The notes under the pieces: model-generated
The model's input: only the letters and a program-made list of their open reading frames with translations
Databases searched by the model: none
What the model was told of the DNA's origin: nothing
In this document: one piece after another, positions 16,054 to 26,014 of the stretch
Layout of the letters: every line of letters starts with the position of its first letter
Numbering within the stretch: the stretch's first letter is position 1
Origin: an uncultured Flammeovirgaceae bacterium
Lineage (GTDB): Bacteria; Bacteroidota; Bacteroidia; Cytophagales; Cyclobacteriaceae
NCBI GenBank assembly: GCA_946886805.1
Contig: CAMPJM010000002.1
Coordinates: 1-34,385, forward strand
Reading direction: 5' to 3'
DNA: 34,385 nucleotides
Translations under genes and position numbers: made by a program

Positions 16054-17727
16054 CTATTCAATGTTTTTTAAACGCTTTTGAAGTTGATCTTCATAAAGCG
16101 ATTGGGGTACTAAATCTTTAGACTCACCCACTCCTTCTACATGGTCAGCAGGGTTTGTTATAAATTCTGTTTCAGGGAATATTGAAATAGTGGAAATTTT
16201 ACTGTTTTCTCCCTGTGTACCAATAATATAACCATACCTGCCTTGTTGCGACCTCACGGAAAAGTCCTGATTTCCCTCACCCGTGATGTTCCAGTATACA
16301 GAGTGGGCAGCAGAAAGCCCATGTATAGGGTTTCCTCCCCAAGGCCTAAAATGTGCATCCAGATAACTATTTTTTACATTGCATGCATCATATAAATTAG
16401 AGTGACTAAAATGCATATGATGATCACTTCCACTTCCTATGGTTTTTTCATTCCCGCTAATGCCTCTTTGTCTACCAGTCTGAATGTCGGAACAGCCGTG
16501 AAACACATTTCCAGAGGATTTCATATGAGAAAGCACAAATCCATGTCTGTTAAACTTTGCAGTGCAGTTTTGAATTAGCGTTTCATTGGCGCTCACCCTG
16601 AACATATAGCCATTGCCGCCTCCTCCTCCAAATTGTGGACTCTCAAAAATACAATCGCTAACCGAGACGTTTTTAGAATCTGTTATCAAAATGCCATTTG
16701 ACAAAATATGGGTCCCAGAGGTATTGCCGATAGGTTGGTAGCTGGCAACGTTACTTATCCAGCAGTTTACGGCCATTTTCATTACAATAGCATAAGAATC
16801 ATGACAGTCGTAAGATCCATTTCCCGGCGTATTATAGTCTTCTTCTTTCCATCCCTCAGCAATAAAACTCTGGCGATTACCTATCGAAAGTTGTTCTATG
16901 CCCACTTCACTTACCAAGACAGGAGCTTTATACACTCTTGCATTATCCACCGTCTTCAAAGCATACCGGATGGGGATGTCAAGTACTAATACATTTTTTA
17001 AGCTGTCTATACCCACAATTTCTCTGCAATATATTAGAGCGTTTAACTTTTGGCCATAACCACTCCAGAATTCTTCCATTTTATGCTCTTTGATCCAGCC
17101 TTCGGTAATATCGTTCCGAACAATTACCAGATCGCCCTTTCGATAGCCCGATACCGAAACCACAGGAATAGTTCTGGTAGCATGCATTAGATTGGAGGTA
17201 ATTAAAGTCTCTTTAGCTCCTGTCTGAAACCAAGAGCCTTCCTTTTTTACAGCAATAATAGATTTTGACCGCATCTTGGAAGAAGAATTGTAGAGAAACG
17301 TTTTTCCTGGCCCATCTCCACGCAAGACTATATTGGAATCGGAAATTTTTAGGCAAAAATCATTACTCCCCTGTGGAGACACCATATATATGCCAGCCGG
17401 AAGGTAAACTACTCCCCCACCTTCTTGTGCCAAATCATTGATAGCTGTTTGAATGGCATTTGTAACGTCGACCTTACCACTATTATCTGCTTTATATTTT
17501 CCTTTAGTGATATCAATGATATTTTCTTGTATAGAAGGAATTTTTTTTTCTCCACTGTGATACCCGGCATATGAGAAGTCCTGAAGTATTTTATCCGTAT
17601 AAAAATTCTTATCCAATCCCGGCTCCCAATTTGACGGATATAAAACACTTCTCCAAGATTGCGCCAATATTGTTTCTGACAGAGACATTAACACAAATAC
17701 TAAAAACAAACTAAAGATTCTATTCAT
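16054..17727 (-). CDS. Secreted right-handed beta-helix protein, pectate-lyase-3-like (candidate polysaccharide lyase or hydrolase)
   Basis: 557 aa from the chosen start. The frame stays open to an ATG at 17814, but the ATG at 17727 opens directly into a signal peptide (MNRIFSLFLVF to ILAQ), so it is preferred. The region DVTNAIQTAINDLAQEGGGV with VYLPAGIYMV is the classic entry to the Pectate_lyase_3 beta-helix. Repeated beta-helix turns follow (NGILITDSKNVSVSDCIF, ETLIQNCTAKFNRHGFVLS). A Gly-rich loop GGGGGNGYMFR lies near residues 366-376, and a His-rich stretch SDHHMHFSHSN near 433-443 could line a catalytic groove. No lipobox and no T9SS tail. I cannot place it in a numbered PL or GH family. 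It sits between the HTCS and PUL 1, in the direction of PUL 1. Confidence 0.65.
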   Translation of the reverse strand: MNRIFSLFLVFVLMSLSETILAQSWRSVLYPSNWEPGLDKNFYTDKILQDFSYAGYHSGEKKIPSIQENIIDITKGKYKADNSGKVDVTNAIQTAINDLAQEGGGVVYLPAGIYMVSPQGSNDFCLKISDSNIVLRGDGPGKTFLYNSSSKMRSKSIIAVKKEGSWFQTGAKETLITSNLMHATRTIPVVSVSGYRKGDLVIVRNDITEGWIKEHKMEEFWSGYGQKLNALIYCREIVGIDSLKNVLVLDIPIRYALKTVDNARVYKAPVLVSEVGIEQLSIGNRQSFIAEGWKEEDYNTPGNGSYDCHDSYAIVMKMAVNCWISNVASYQPIGNTSGTHILSNGILITDSKNVSVSDCIFESPQFGGGGGNGYMFRVSANETLIQNCTAKFNRHGFVLSHMKSSGNVFHGCSDIQTGRQRGISGNEKTIGSGSDHHMHFSHSNLYDACNVKNSYLDAHFRPWGGNPIHGLSAAHSVYWNITGEGNQDFSVRSQQGRYGYIIGTQGENSKISTISIFPETEFITNPADHVEGVGESKDLVPQSLYEDQLQKRLKNIE

Positions 17728-18015
17728 TGCTAGGGGTGATTTTAATAATAATTTTCTGAAATAAAGATAAGTCTTTGCCGTTGGAAGAATGTGTAGCAAA
17801 TATTCAATTAACATCAGTTTTTATCAATGCGATGTAAAGAGGCCTTTATTGATCGGAAATATCATTTCTACATAGAAGAAAAAATTATCCCGAACGATTT
17901 TAAACATTCCCGTACTATTCTTCCTATACCAATCTTTAAGGTTTTTTAAAGATCGCAATAAACTTGCAAACGATTGAAAAAAACACTAAAATTAAAATAA
18001 TCACTCTTTTCCAAT
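17728..18015. promoter_or_regulatory. Divergent intergenic region between the beta-helix gene and the HTCS gene
   Basis: 288 bp that must hold the start signals of both genes. I see no clear TTTG/TAnnTTTG promoter. Two AACGATT-containing segments (CGAACGATTTTAAAC near 17893-17907, GCAAACGATTG near 17967-17977) faintly recall the right half of the 34-nt motif but are too short to claim as sites. Confidence 0.35.
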
Positions 18016-21000
18016 ATGAAAATGTTATTTTTGTGTGCAATATTTCTCTCAAATATTGCCTTTTGTCAGGACTTCAATTTTGAAAAATTGAGTATTGATG
18101 ATGGCCTCTCCCAGATCACTGCTTCCACTATTCATCAGGACCATCTCAATCGAATCTGGATTGGGACCAGGGACGGACTGAATTGCTATGATGGCGTACA
18201 AATTAAATCCTTTAGGAATGAAAAGGAAAACCCAAACTCTTTATTGGGTCTCCATGTAAGTGATATCATTCAGGTAGAGCAAGATTTATGGCTTTTAACC
18301 GAAGATGGCGTATCTAAACTTGATCTCGTCACGCTCAACTTCACTCGTTTTCCTGTAAAAGCGGGCCGTTCCCTGTGTTTCTATAACGAGGAAATTCTTT
18401 TGGCAACCGACGAAGGGATTTATACCCTAAATAAAAAGGCTAAACAATTCGAAAAAACTAATAAATACTTAAAGAACAACTATTTTACAACCGAATTATA
18501 TAAAGGAGCTGATAACCAGCTTTATATAGGCACTATGGACGATGGTATTTTTAGATATGACCCCCACTCGAAAAAAGCCATCAACCATAAATATGATCAC
18601 GTTAAGAATATTATTAGTATCAAGGAGTACAAAAACGAAATCTGGGCGGGCAGTTACCTTAACGGGATTTTAGTTTTAGGTGAGGACCTCGAATTGAAAC
18701 GTCATCTTTTAAATAACCCGCAAGATCCGAACTCACTGGTCAATAATAGTGTAAGGACCATACATATAGACCATCTTGAGAGAATTTGGGTCGGCACATT
18801 TGGAGGGATCAGCATATACATACCAGAAGAAAAAAAATTTAAAACTGTAAAATCAGATCCATCAAATGCTGCCAGTCTAAGCCATAATTCTGTATGGTCG
18901 ATTATGCAAGACCACCAGGGGTCTATTTGGATAGGCACTTATTTTGGTGGTGTAAACTATAGTAATCTGGACAATAATATATTCAGATTTTATTATCAGG
19001 ATTACCAGGAGGAAAATCATCTTAGTCACAGCGTTATCGGAACAATGGTTGAGGACGACGATAAAAACATGTGGATTGCGACAGAAGGAGGCGGTTTAGA
19101 TTTTTATAATAGAAAAACAGGAGAATTTAGAAATTATAGCCGGGGATCTGGTGTTAAGAATCTTTCTGAAAACAATGTAAAATCCTTGTATCTGGATAAG
19201 GAGCTCCTGTACATTGGTACACATATGGGAGGACTTAATGTATTGGATATTAATTCGCGTACAATCAAAAAATATGAATCTTTTGGGGAAAATGAAAACC
19301 TTATAGTGCAGTCAATAACCCCATACGATGGAAAGATCTTACTTGGAACCCAAAATAGTATCCTGATTTTCGATCCTAAAGACGAATCAATGAGCTACTT
19401 TTTTGAAGACGCCCAAATTCGGCATAAAATCGGCTATAATGTAAATGAGATTTTTGAAGACAGCTTTGGTAATATTTGGATAGGCGCTGATTATTTGTTT
19501 AAATATGATCCTAAAACTAAAAGTCTCACAAATTTTGCGGATGCGGACTTGAGCATTGATAATAATCCTATTTTTACTATCACGGAAGACAATCAGTTTA
19601 GGCTATGGATTGGGACCTTAGGGGGAGGTTTGCTGATGTATGACAAAAGGGACAGCACCTTTACAAACTATAATAGAAAAGGAAATGGTATTCCTAGCGA
19701 TATTATTTATAGTATAGAAGAGTCTAGGTTTGGCAACATTTGGATCTCAACCAGCCAAGGGTTGACACGTTTTGATGTTGAGAACAACAGGTTTTTTAAT
19801 TATACTCAAGCAAGTGGTTTTCCGCTCAATGAACTGAATCAAAATGCCTTATTGCTTACTTCAAAGGGTGAGTTGTTTGTAGGTGGCGTAAATGGTATGG
19901 TTTCGTTTGACGAAGAAGATTTGTTAAAACCAGGAAAACCTTTCAACATAATTTTTTCATCCTTATCAGTAAATAATCAGCAGATCAAACCTCTGGGAGC
20001 TTCCAATATTTTAGAGAAAGACATAGCATTTACCAAAAATTTGTTGCTTGAACCTGATCATAAAACATTTGCTATACAATATGCAGCCTGCAATTATATC
20101 AGCACTTACAATTGTATGTATCAATATAAACTGGTAGGTTTTGATGAGGAATGGGTAAATAAAGGATATGAAACAACTGCAAATTATACGAACTTGTCTC
20201 CAGGAAACTATAATTTTCAAGTGAGAGCGGTTGATCCTGTGTTTGGGAGCATACTAGCGGAAAATGCCCTCTCAATAAAGATATTGCCACCAATTTATAG
20301 AACCTGGTATGCCTATGTGTTTTATGTAGTGAGCGTCTTTGGCTTCATAGCCTGGTTGAACATGGTTTACCTTTCCAAAGCCAGACTGTCAGACCAGCTT
20401 AAATTAGAAAAAACGCAGAAGAAGCAAATACAAGAGCTCAATCAAAAAAAGTTGAACTTCTTTACGGATGTTTCCCATGAATTTATCACGCCGCTTACCA
20501 TTATCACTGGTTCTTTAGAGTTGATGATGGAAACCGCAAAGGTTCCTTCCAGTATCTTCCACAGGATTGTACTCGCTCATAAAAGTGCTTCCAGGTTAAA
20601 GAAACTGGCAAAAGAACTGTTGGACTTTCGTAAATTAGAGAGTGGTCATCTGAAAATCAAGGTAAGTGAAAATGATTTCGCCTTTTTTTTGGAAGAAATT
20701 TATCATGCTTTTTCTGAAAATGCAGAACATAGACAAATAAAATATACCTATAGGTCATCTGATGAAGTTATTCCGCTGTATTTTGATCCTGCGCAATTAG
20801 AGAAGGTATTTTATAATCTCCTTGCCAATGCCTTCAAATATGTCACCAACAAAAAAGGAAAGATCGCTACTGAAATTTACAACTTTCCCGATCATGTAGA
20901 AGTCCATATTACCGATAACGGCACCGGAATTCCTGCTGAAAAATCAGAAGCTATATTTGACCGTTTTTACCAACTAGAGACTACAGGAGATAAGATAGCT

Positions 21001-22026
21001 GAACAAGGCACCGGAATAGGGCTGGCTTTGTCTAAAGGTATAATTGAGGAACATCATGCGAGCCTTGAAATATTAAATAATGCTTCTATGGATACAGTTT
21101 TTAAGGTGAAGATCTTAAAAGGAAAGGCACATTTTAAAGAAGATCAATTAGACGTACCAGTTCCGCTTGAAGATGAACATATCATCAAGTCTAAATTTAA
21201 GTATTCAAAGGTATTACACATGGTCAGGGATGAGCCCTCGGTCACTTTAAACAAAGATGCCAAGTCCATCCTAATAGTAGAAAATGATGCCGATGCTCGC
21301 CAATTTCTCCACAATGTATTGAGTGCTCAATACAAGATCCATGAGGCAGAGGACGGTGCGGACGGTATTGAAAAAGCACTTAAAATACATCCAGACCTAA
21401 TCATAAGCGATGTAATGATGCCCAATCTCTCCGGAACCCAAATGTGTGCCAAATTGAAACGAAATGTTCAAACTTGTCATATTCCTATCATCCTCTTAAC
21501 CGCGCGCGCATCTTCCGAATTTAAAATCGAAGGGCTTGAAATGGGTGCAGATGATTATATTTCGAAGCCCGTGAGCATGAAATTGCTAAAGGCCAGGATT
21601 ACTAATATATTTAAAAACAGATCCTTGCTTCAGCAGAAATTCAACCTTGATCCAAATATTCAACTAAGCGAAACCACCTTAAATTCCATCGATCAAAACT
21701 TCCTTGAGAAAGCAAGAACATTCGTGGTAGAGAACATAGACAACACAGAAATCGATGTGAGCACTTTTGCAAAAGAAATGGGCCTAAGTAGAACAAAACT
21801 TTATGAAAAAATGAAGGGGGTCACCGGCAAAACGCCTAATGATTTTATCCAGAACATCCGCCTAAAAAAAGCAGCCACAATGTTGGCGGAAAGTGACGAA
21901 TTAAACATTTCTGAAATTGCCTGCATGGTAGGCTTTAGCTCCCAAAGATACTTCAGCCAGTGTTTTCGACAGCACTATGGTGTTATTCCTTCTATGTATG
22001 GAAAAGCCAAGGTAGGTAAAGAGTAA
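18016..22026 (+). CDS. Hybrid two-component system (HTCS) sensor kinase/response regulator of the PUL
   Basis: 1336 aa, full length for the family. Signal peptide 1-18 (cut before QDFNF). A periplasmic sensor of many two-component-propeller repeats (RIWIGTRDGLNCYDG, SIWIGTYFGGV, RLWIGTLGGG and about nine more) spans about 20-650, then a Y_Y_Y domain (about 690-755), and one membrane helix at about 766-786. The HisKA phosphoacceptor is H821 in DVSHEFITPLT. The HATPase has NLLANAFKYV, DNGTGIP and GTGIGLALSKG. The receiver Asp is D1132 in SDVMMPN, with K in ISKPV. An AraC-type HTH fills about 1230-1336 (IDVSTFAKEMGLSRTKLYEKM, ISEIACMVGFSSQRYFSQCF). Such proteins bind an oligosaccharide in the periplasm and activate the PUL directly. 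As the only regulator here it probably controls both PULs and the lyase genes. Confidence 0.96.
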   Translation: MKMLFLCAIFLSNIAFCQDFNFEKLSIDDGLSQITASTIHQDHLNRIWIGTRDGLNCYDGVQIKSFRNEKENPNSLLGLHVSDIIQVEQDLWLLTEDGVSKLDLVTLNFTRFPVKAGRSLCFYNEEILLATDEGIYTLNKKAKQFEKTNKYLKNNYFTTELYKGADNQLYIGTMDDGIFRYDPHSKKAINHKYDHVKNIISIKEYKNEIWAGSYLNGILVLGEDLELKRHLLNNPQDPNSLVNNSVRTIHIDHLERIWVGTFGGISIYIPEEKKFKTVKSDPSNAASLSHNSVWSIMQDHQGSIWIGTYFGGVNYSNLDNNIFRFYYQDYQEENHLSHSVIGTMVEDDDKNMWIATEGGGLDFYNRKTGEFRNYSRGSGVKNLSENNVKSLYLDKELLYIGTHMGGLNVLDINSRTIKKYESFGENENLIVQSITPYDGKILLGTQNSILIFDPKDESMSYFFEDAQIRHKIGYNVNEIFEDSFGNIWIGADYLFKYDPKTKSLTNFADADLSIDNNPIFTITEDNQFRLWIGTLGGGLLMYDKRDSTFTNYNRKGNGIPSDIIYSIEESRFGNIWISTSQGLTRFDVENNRFFNYTQASGFPLNELNQNALLLTSKGELFVGGVNGMVSFDEEDLLKPGKPFNIIFSSLSVNNQQIKPLGASNILEKDIAFTKNLLLEPDHKTFAIQYAACNYISTYNCMYQYKLVGFDEEWVNKGYETTANYTNLSPGNYNFQVRAVDPVFGSILAENALSIKILPPIYRTWYAYVFYVVSVFGFIAWLNMVYLSKARLSDQLKLEKTQKKQIQELNQKKLNFFTDVSHEFITPLTIITGSLELMMETAKVPSSIFHRIVLAHKSASRLKKLAKELLDFRKLESGHLKIKVSENDFAFFLEEIYHAFSENAEHRQIKYTYRSSDEVIPLYFDPAQLEKVFYNLLANAFKYVTNKKGKIATEIYNFPDHVEVHITDNGTGIPAEKSEAIFDRFYQLETTGDKIAEQGTGIGLALSKGIIEEHHASLEILNNASMDTVFKVKILKGKAHFKEDQLDVPVPLEDEHIIKSKFKYSKVLHMVRDEPSVTLNKDAKSILIVENDADARQFLHNVLSAQYKIHEAEDGADGIEKALKIHPDLIISDVMMPNLSGTQMCAKLKRNVQTCHIPIILLTARASSEFKIEGLEMGADDYISKPVSMKLLKARITNIFKNRSLLQQKFNLDPNIQLSETTLNSIDQNFLEKARTFVVENIDNTEIDVSTFAKEMGLSRTKLYEKMKGVTGKTPNDFIQNIRLKKAATMLAESDELNISEIACMVGFSSQRYFSQCFRQHYGVIPSMYGKAKVGKE

Positions 22027-22082
22027 AATGTGAGAATGCAGGATAGGTATAAGCCAAAAGAGTGCTGTCCACTTCCATATAA

Positions 22083-22111
22083 TATCTGTTGAACAAAGCG
22101 TTCAACAGATA
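22083..22111. repeat. 12-bp inverted repeat after the HTCS gene
   Basis: TATCTGTTGAAC pairs exactly with GTTCAACAGATA around AAAGC, 56 nt past the HTCS stop. No T-run follows, so it is a hairpin of unknown role rather than a clear terminator. Confidence 0.6.
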
Positions 22112-22177
22112 CCAATCCTTGTTTAATAGGTCTAAAAAACCTTCTTTTTAACCCAAACAAATGATAGGCTATATAGG

Positions 22178-22203
22178 ATCCCTCAATATTAGCGAGGATT
22201 TTT
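22178..22203 (+). terminator. Candidate intrinsic terminator of the HTCS transcript
   Basis: ATCC-TC pairs with GAGGAT with one bulged C, and TTTTT follows. The stem is short and AT-rich inside, so strength is uncertain; the position after a convergent gene end fits. Confidence 0.4.
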
Positions 22204-22213
22204 ATGAGCTTAA

Positions 22214-22247
22214 ACCAGTCCTTGTTGTCAAAAGTACAAGGACTGGT
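22214..22247 (-). terminator. Candidate terminator hairpin after GH16 (12-bp perfect stem)
   Basis: ACCAGTCCTTGT pairs exactly with ACAAGGACTGGT across a 10-nt loop, 36 nt past the GH16 stop. On the minus strand it is followed only by a short TTTAA, so it may terminate weakly or protect the mRNA end. Confidence 0.45.
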
Positions 22248-22282
22248 GACATACTTATTGTATACTAAATATGCCCAATAAT

Positions 22283-24073
22283 TTAATTAGAAGTGAACAC
22301 CTTCACATAGTCGACATACATAATGCCTGGTTGAATGGTTGCTGGGTCAAGATTATTAAAGTAATCCCCTCCTACCGCTAGGTTCAACACTAAACTGTGA
22401 TTCTTTCCAAACAGATCATCAATATAACCTCCGCTGGTTTTTACCTCTACCACCTGACCGTCGAGATAAGAGGTTAAGGTATTTTCCTCCCACACCAGTT
22501 CATATAAGTGAAAACAACTTGTCAAATCGTCATCAGCCGTGATATGTCCTGTAGCATTTTGAACCAAATTCTGTCCTGGTTCTGTGCCAAAAAAGTAATT
22601 GGTATGGTATAAATTAGGCTCATGCCCCCTTGCTTCCAAAACATCAATTTCCCCGTTTGTTGGCCAAGCAGCTCCCACGCTCCAAAAAGCTGGCCACATA
22701 CCTTCTCCGCTCGGCCATTTAATCCGTGCCATCATTCTTACTTTAGGGCTTGTTGCGTTGGCTGAAATTTTGGTTTTTGACTCCATTCTACCTGAAGTAA
22801 AGTCAAAAGTTTTAGAAGTCGAAGAGCCAGGTTGAGAAGTGCCTGTAACAGTTTCCTTTTTTGATGTGATTACCAACATACCATCTACAATTTCTATATT
22901 ATCTGGTGAATAATATTGCAATTCATTATTATATGCACCACTTGCCCATACATCCCATTTAGAAAGGTCGCCACTAAAATTATCCTCAAAGGTTTTGGTC
23001 CAACCTGCATTGATCAAAGCTGCTTCATCCATGTCATAATCACAAACCGTTTCTGCAACACTTCCCGGAGGAGAGCCTCCTGCATCGGGATCATTCTCTA
23101 TTCTCAGGTTATCGAAATAATAAAGTCCCCCATCGTCGATATTGCCGCCAGTGGGCAAAAATTCGAGCATATCAGTCTCACCATCGCCTACATTAGCATC
23201 AATATCTCCACTATTTGCTGGGTTAAAATAAAAGGATACGGTCTCCCATTCATTATTTTTGGTAAGCGTGCCTATTAAATATTGTGATCTTCCGACAGGA
23301 TGGTCGCCATATTTTTCATTGTTTCCAAGGTTGATGTACATTGGCAACCCCTCAGCAGGAAAAGCGCCCGATCCTGATTTCTCACCTCTATAAATGTCTA
23401 CTTTTACGAGCTTGGTAGCTCCATCGCGACCAAAAGTTTGGAATTCCTCAACTGAGAATGGCTCCTCCAAAACAATTTTAAAACCGTTCCATCCGCCCCA
23501 TTCCCCGGCAGTTTTATCGAACATCATCACTTCCCCGCAACCATCTGGGTTTTCTTCACCCAACAGCCCGGTATCATTTGAATTATTTATAATAAATTCC
23601 TGCACACGGTCATTGTCATTGTTAAGGGTAAAATCGGTAATTGCGATATTGCCCTCGCCGGAATTAACTTGCGATTCGTCAAAGCCTTCACAAGCTGCTG
23701 TAGGCATCGCTTCTACTTGGAGAACTACTTCAGCAGTATCAGCTTTTGCTGGTGTTTGCTGATCTGTTACCACCACCATAACACTGTGAGTGCCAGTCTC
23801 AATATTTTCAGGAATCGTGTATTCACTTGAGACTCCTTCTACAGATGCCTCACCCTCTACACCACCGACTTTGGTGGTTCCAATCGATAGTTCCTTAATT
23901 TTTCCGGGTGCGATAATACTCACGGAAATTGTAGCAGTTTCCCCAGGTTTGTAAACTCTGGTGTCAGACGATACTGTTATTGAAGGAGCAGCCAAGCTGG
24001 CTACTTCCTCATCTTCCTTACACGACAGTAAGGTAATGGAGAAAAGAAGAACAAATATGTATTGTTTTAGCAT
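22283..24073 (-). CDS. GH16 family glycoside hydrolase (laminarinase-like) surface lipoprotein
   Basis: 596 aa. Lipobox LLSC with Cys18, then KEDEE, an acidic surface-export signal. An Ig-like domain lies at about 28-118 (YKPGETATISVSI), and a beta-sandwich, probably carbohydrate-binding, at about 130-330 (WGGWNGFKIVLEEPF, GLYYFDNLRIE). The GH16 jelly roll occupies about 355-596. The catalytic EIDVLE signature supplies nucleophile E475, helper D477 and acid/base E480, in the form typical of beta-1,3- and mixed-linkage glucanases. The domain ends with the usual MYVDYVKVF strand. It acts outside the cell, releasing glucan oligomers for the SusC/SusD pair upstream. It is the last gene of PUL 2, 247 bp after susD, with overlapping hairpins in the gap. 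Family is firm; laminarin versus another beta-glucan is not decided. Confidence 0.92.
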   Translation of the reverse strand: MLKQYIFVLLFSITLLSCKEDEEVASLAAPSITVSSDTRVYKPGETATISVSIIAPGKIKELSIGTTKVGGVEGEASVEGVSSEYTIPENIETGTHSVMVVVTDQQTPAKADTAEVVLQVEAMPTAACEGFDESQVNSGEGNIAITDFTLNNDNDRVQEFIINNSNDTGLLGEENPDGCGEVMMFDKTAGEWGGWNGFKIVLEEPFSVEEFQTFGRDGATKLVKVDIYRGEKSGSGAFPAEGLPMYINLGNNEKYGDHPVGRSQYLIGTLTKNNEWETVSFYFNPANSGDIDANVGDGETDMLEFLPTGGNIDDGGLYYFDNLRIENDPDAGGSPPGSVAETVCDYDMDEAALINAGWTKTFEDNFSGDLSKWDVWASGAYNNELQYYSPDNIEIVDGMLVITSKKETVTGTSQPGSSTSKTFDFTSGRMESKTKISANATSPKVRMMARIKWPSGEGMWPAFWSVGAAWPTNGEIDVLEARGHEPNLYHTNYFFGTEPGQNLVQNATGHITADDDLTSCFHLYELVWEENTLTSYLDGQVVEVKTSGGYIDDLFGKNHSLVLNLAVGGDYFNNLDPATIQPGIMYVDYVKVFTSN

Positions 24074-24271
24074 AACATAAGATTTAAATAGTTAATGAAT
24101 TACAAGATTATAATAAAAAAGTGCTCACTGAAAAACGTAGCTTTAAAAAAAATTTGTGCTTTTAAAACTTTTCAAAGTTATTCCCTAACAAAATCACAAA
24201 GATTTCAATCTTGCTGATCTCTAAGGACTTAGAACTTCTGGAAAGTTAAACAACGAAACCTAAAAGCGATT

Positions 24272-24297
24272 CCCCTGAGGGGCAGCTCTCGCTGCCC
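24272..24297. repeat. Overlapping, mutually exclusive hairpins between susD and GH16
   Basis: CCCC-TGA-GGGG (24272-24282) and GGGCAGC-TCTC-GCTGCCC (24280-24297) share their G-run, so only one can form at a time. The GC-rich block is unlike the AT-rich surroundings and lies 24 nt past the susD stop. It may partly terminate or process the transcript before GH16. Confidence 0.6.
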
Positions 24298-24320
24298 TTC
24301 CTTATCATTGACTTATCTTA

Positions 24321-25997
24321 TCAATACCCAGGGTTCTGTTCCAAATTAGGGTTCTTATCAATTTCGCCCTGTGGAATCGGAAAGAGATAATGCTTATCCA
24401 GAAATACGTATTCTGCCCTAAAGTCAACAGGATACTTCTCGTAGATTAAATGGTCAGGGTCGTTGGGGTCTTGCAAAACCCTCATACCAGTCCACTGTTT
24501 TCCATTCAATACCTCAGTGGCCATGCCCCATCTTCTCAAGTCCCAGTAGCGGTGGCCTTCAAGTGCCAGTTCTATTTTCCGCTCCTGTACTATCCTTTCG
24601 AACATTTCTTCCTGACCCAATCCTTCTGGCAGGTCTGGCTGGCCGGCACGCGCCCTTACCCGGTTTATGGCAGCATAAACAGTTGCGTCCGGTCCTACCG
24701 CTTCGTTTTGCGCTTCCGCATAGTTGAGCAGCACTTCCGCCAATCGCATTTCCTTCCAGCTATTCTTGTTTTGTTCAAACTGAAGCCCATACGGGGCGGC
24801 CTGGTCCATAAATTTGGTAACATAATACCCGGTGGTAGTATGTAAGCCGGTTTTTAAAGGCGCGCTCTTCCCTGTCGGCACCCATATCTCTTCTACAGGA
24901 TCCCATATATGGATCATATCCATTATTTCCCCCTTAAAAGGTGCGCCATGATACAATACTGTACCGTAAAACCTGCTGTCACGGCCTTCATAGGGGTTTT
25001 CAGGGTCGTAACCCGAGGCTGGATCTGTTATTGGCAAACCATTTTTCATCTCATAAGCATCAACAAACTCCTGGGTCGGAAGCAGTTGAGAACCAAAGTC
25101 GTCGGTAAAACCAAAAGGAAGACCCACCCGGTTAATAGAATGGCCTTTGTTAGCACCATCGAACAACATTTCCCAAATCACCTCTTTATTGCCCCCGTAA
25201 GATTGAAATAAAGCATTATAATCATCGGCAAGCACAAAGTAATTTGCATCCATCACCATCTTCGACATGGCCGCAGATTTCTCATAGCGTTCCGCAAAAA
25301 GCATGGCACGACCGTTAAAGGCCCATGCCGCTTCTTTGGTCGCACGCCCATATTCGCCACCGGACAATGCTGCCGCGCTGGGAAGAATGGCAGCGACCTC
25401 GGTATATTCCTTATCAATAAAATCGTAAATTTCGGTAGTGGGGGTTCTTGGGATTAACAACGACTCCGGATCGTTTACATCTTGGACCGCTGTAATAAGG
25501 GGTACTGCACCATACCTGCGGACAAGGTCAAAGTATATCCAAGCTCTTACAAATCTTGCTTCTGCCCTTAGCCGCTCAGTTACCTCTTGGCTGATTTCGC
25601 TTTTCTCCAGAATAGCAAGAAAATTATTCACTTTGAATATGCCCTCGTAATTATAGTCCCAGTTTCCAAACCCATTTTCGGTAGGCCTCATTTCCCCAAT
25701 AACCATATGGTCCCAGGTTTCTATCCAGGTGCTTTTAGTAATAATTATATCCGTAAGGTTATCGACAATGCTGGTTTGACCATATCCATTTCCTGCTCCA
25801 CCCCCACTTGTACGGTTACCATAGCCATTGGGCATGTAATTGTATATTCCGAGCAGGTAAGCAGTTGCAAATCCTTCATCTGTCGCTATAGCATTTTCCG
25901 ATACTTTATCCAGCGGTTCCCTTTCTAGGTAGTCTTCACAGCTTGTAAAAAGCATGATGAAGGCAACAGCATATATTATTTTATTTATAGTCTTCAT
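24321..25997 (-). CDS. susD: SusD/RagB family glycan-binding lipoprotein (PUL 2)
   Basis: 558 aa. Lipobox FTSC with Cys20, then EDYLEREPLDK, the usual SusD start. The RagB core is clear: RAEARFVRAWIYFDLVRRYG near 142-161, RLAEVLLNYAEAQNEAVG near 440, INRVRARAGQPDLP near 463, and ERKIELALEGHRYWDLRRWG near 485. It ends with IPQGEIDKNPNLEQNPGY. It is the outer-membrane partner of the SusC that ends 17 bp before its start. It differs from the PUL 1 SusD in length and local sequence, so the two pairs likely take different oligomers. Confidence 0.96.
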   Translation of the reverse strand: MKTINKIIYAVAFIMLFTSCEDYLEREPLDKVSENAIATDEGFATAYLLGIYNYMPNGYGNRTSGGGAGNGYGQTSIVDNLTDIIITKSTWIETWDHMVIGEMRPTENGFGNWDYNYEGIFKVNNFLAILEKSEISQEVTERLRAEARFVRAWIYFDLVRRYGAVPLITAVQDVNDPESLLIPRTPTTEIYDFIDKEYTEVAAILPSAAALSGGEYGRATKEAAWAFNGRAMLFAERYEKSAAMSKMVMDANYFVLADDYNALFQSYGGNKEVIWEMLFDGANKGHSINRVGLPFGFTDDFGSQLLPTQEFVDAYEMKNGLPITDPASGYDPENPYEGRDSRFYGTVLYHGAPFKGEIMDMIHIWDPVEEIWVPTGKSAPLKTGLHTTTGYYVTKFMDQAAPYGLQFEQNKNSWKEMRLAEVLLNYAEAQNEAVGPDATVYAAINRVRARAGQPDLPEGLGQEEMFERIVQERKIELALEGHRYWDLRRWGMATEVLNGKQWTGMRVLQDPNDPDHLIYEKYPVDFRAEYVFLDKHYLFPIPQGEIDKNPNLEQNPGY

Positions 25998-26014
25998 GTT
26001 TCTCTGGTTTAAAA

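Noticed and set aside
17728..17814. Upstream ATG extending the beta-helix protein by 29 residues
   Set aside because: The extension puts charged and aromatic residues before a complete signal peptide; the internal Met at 17727 gives a normal secreted protein.
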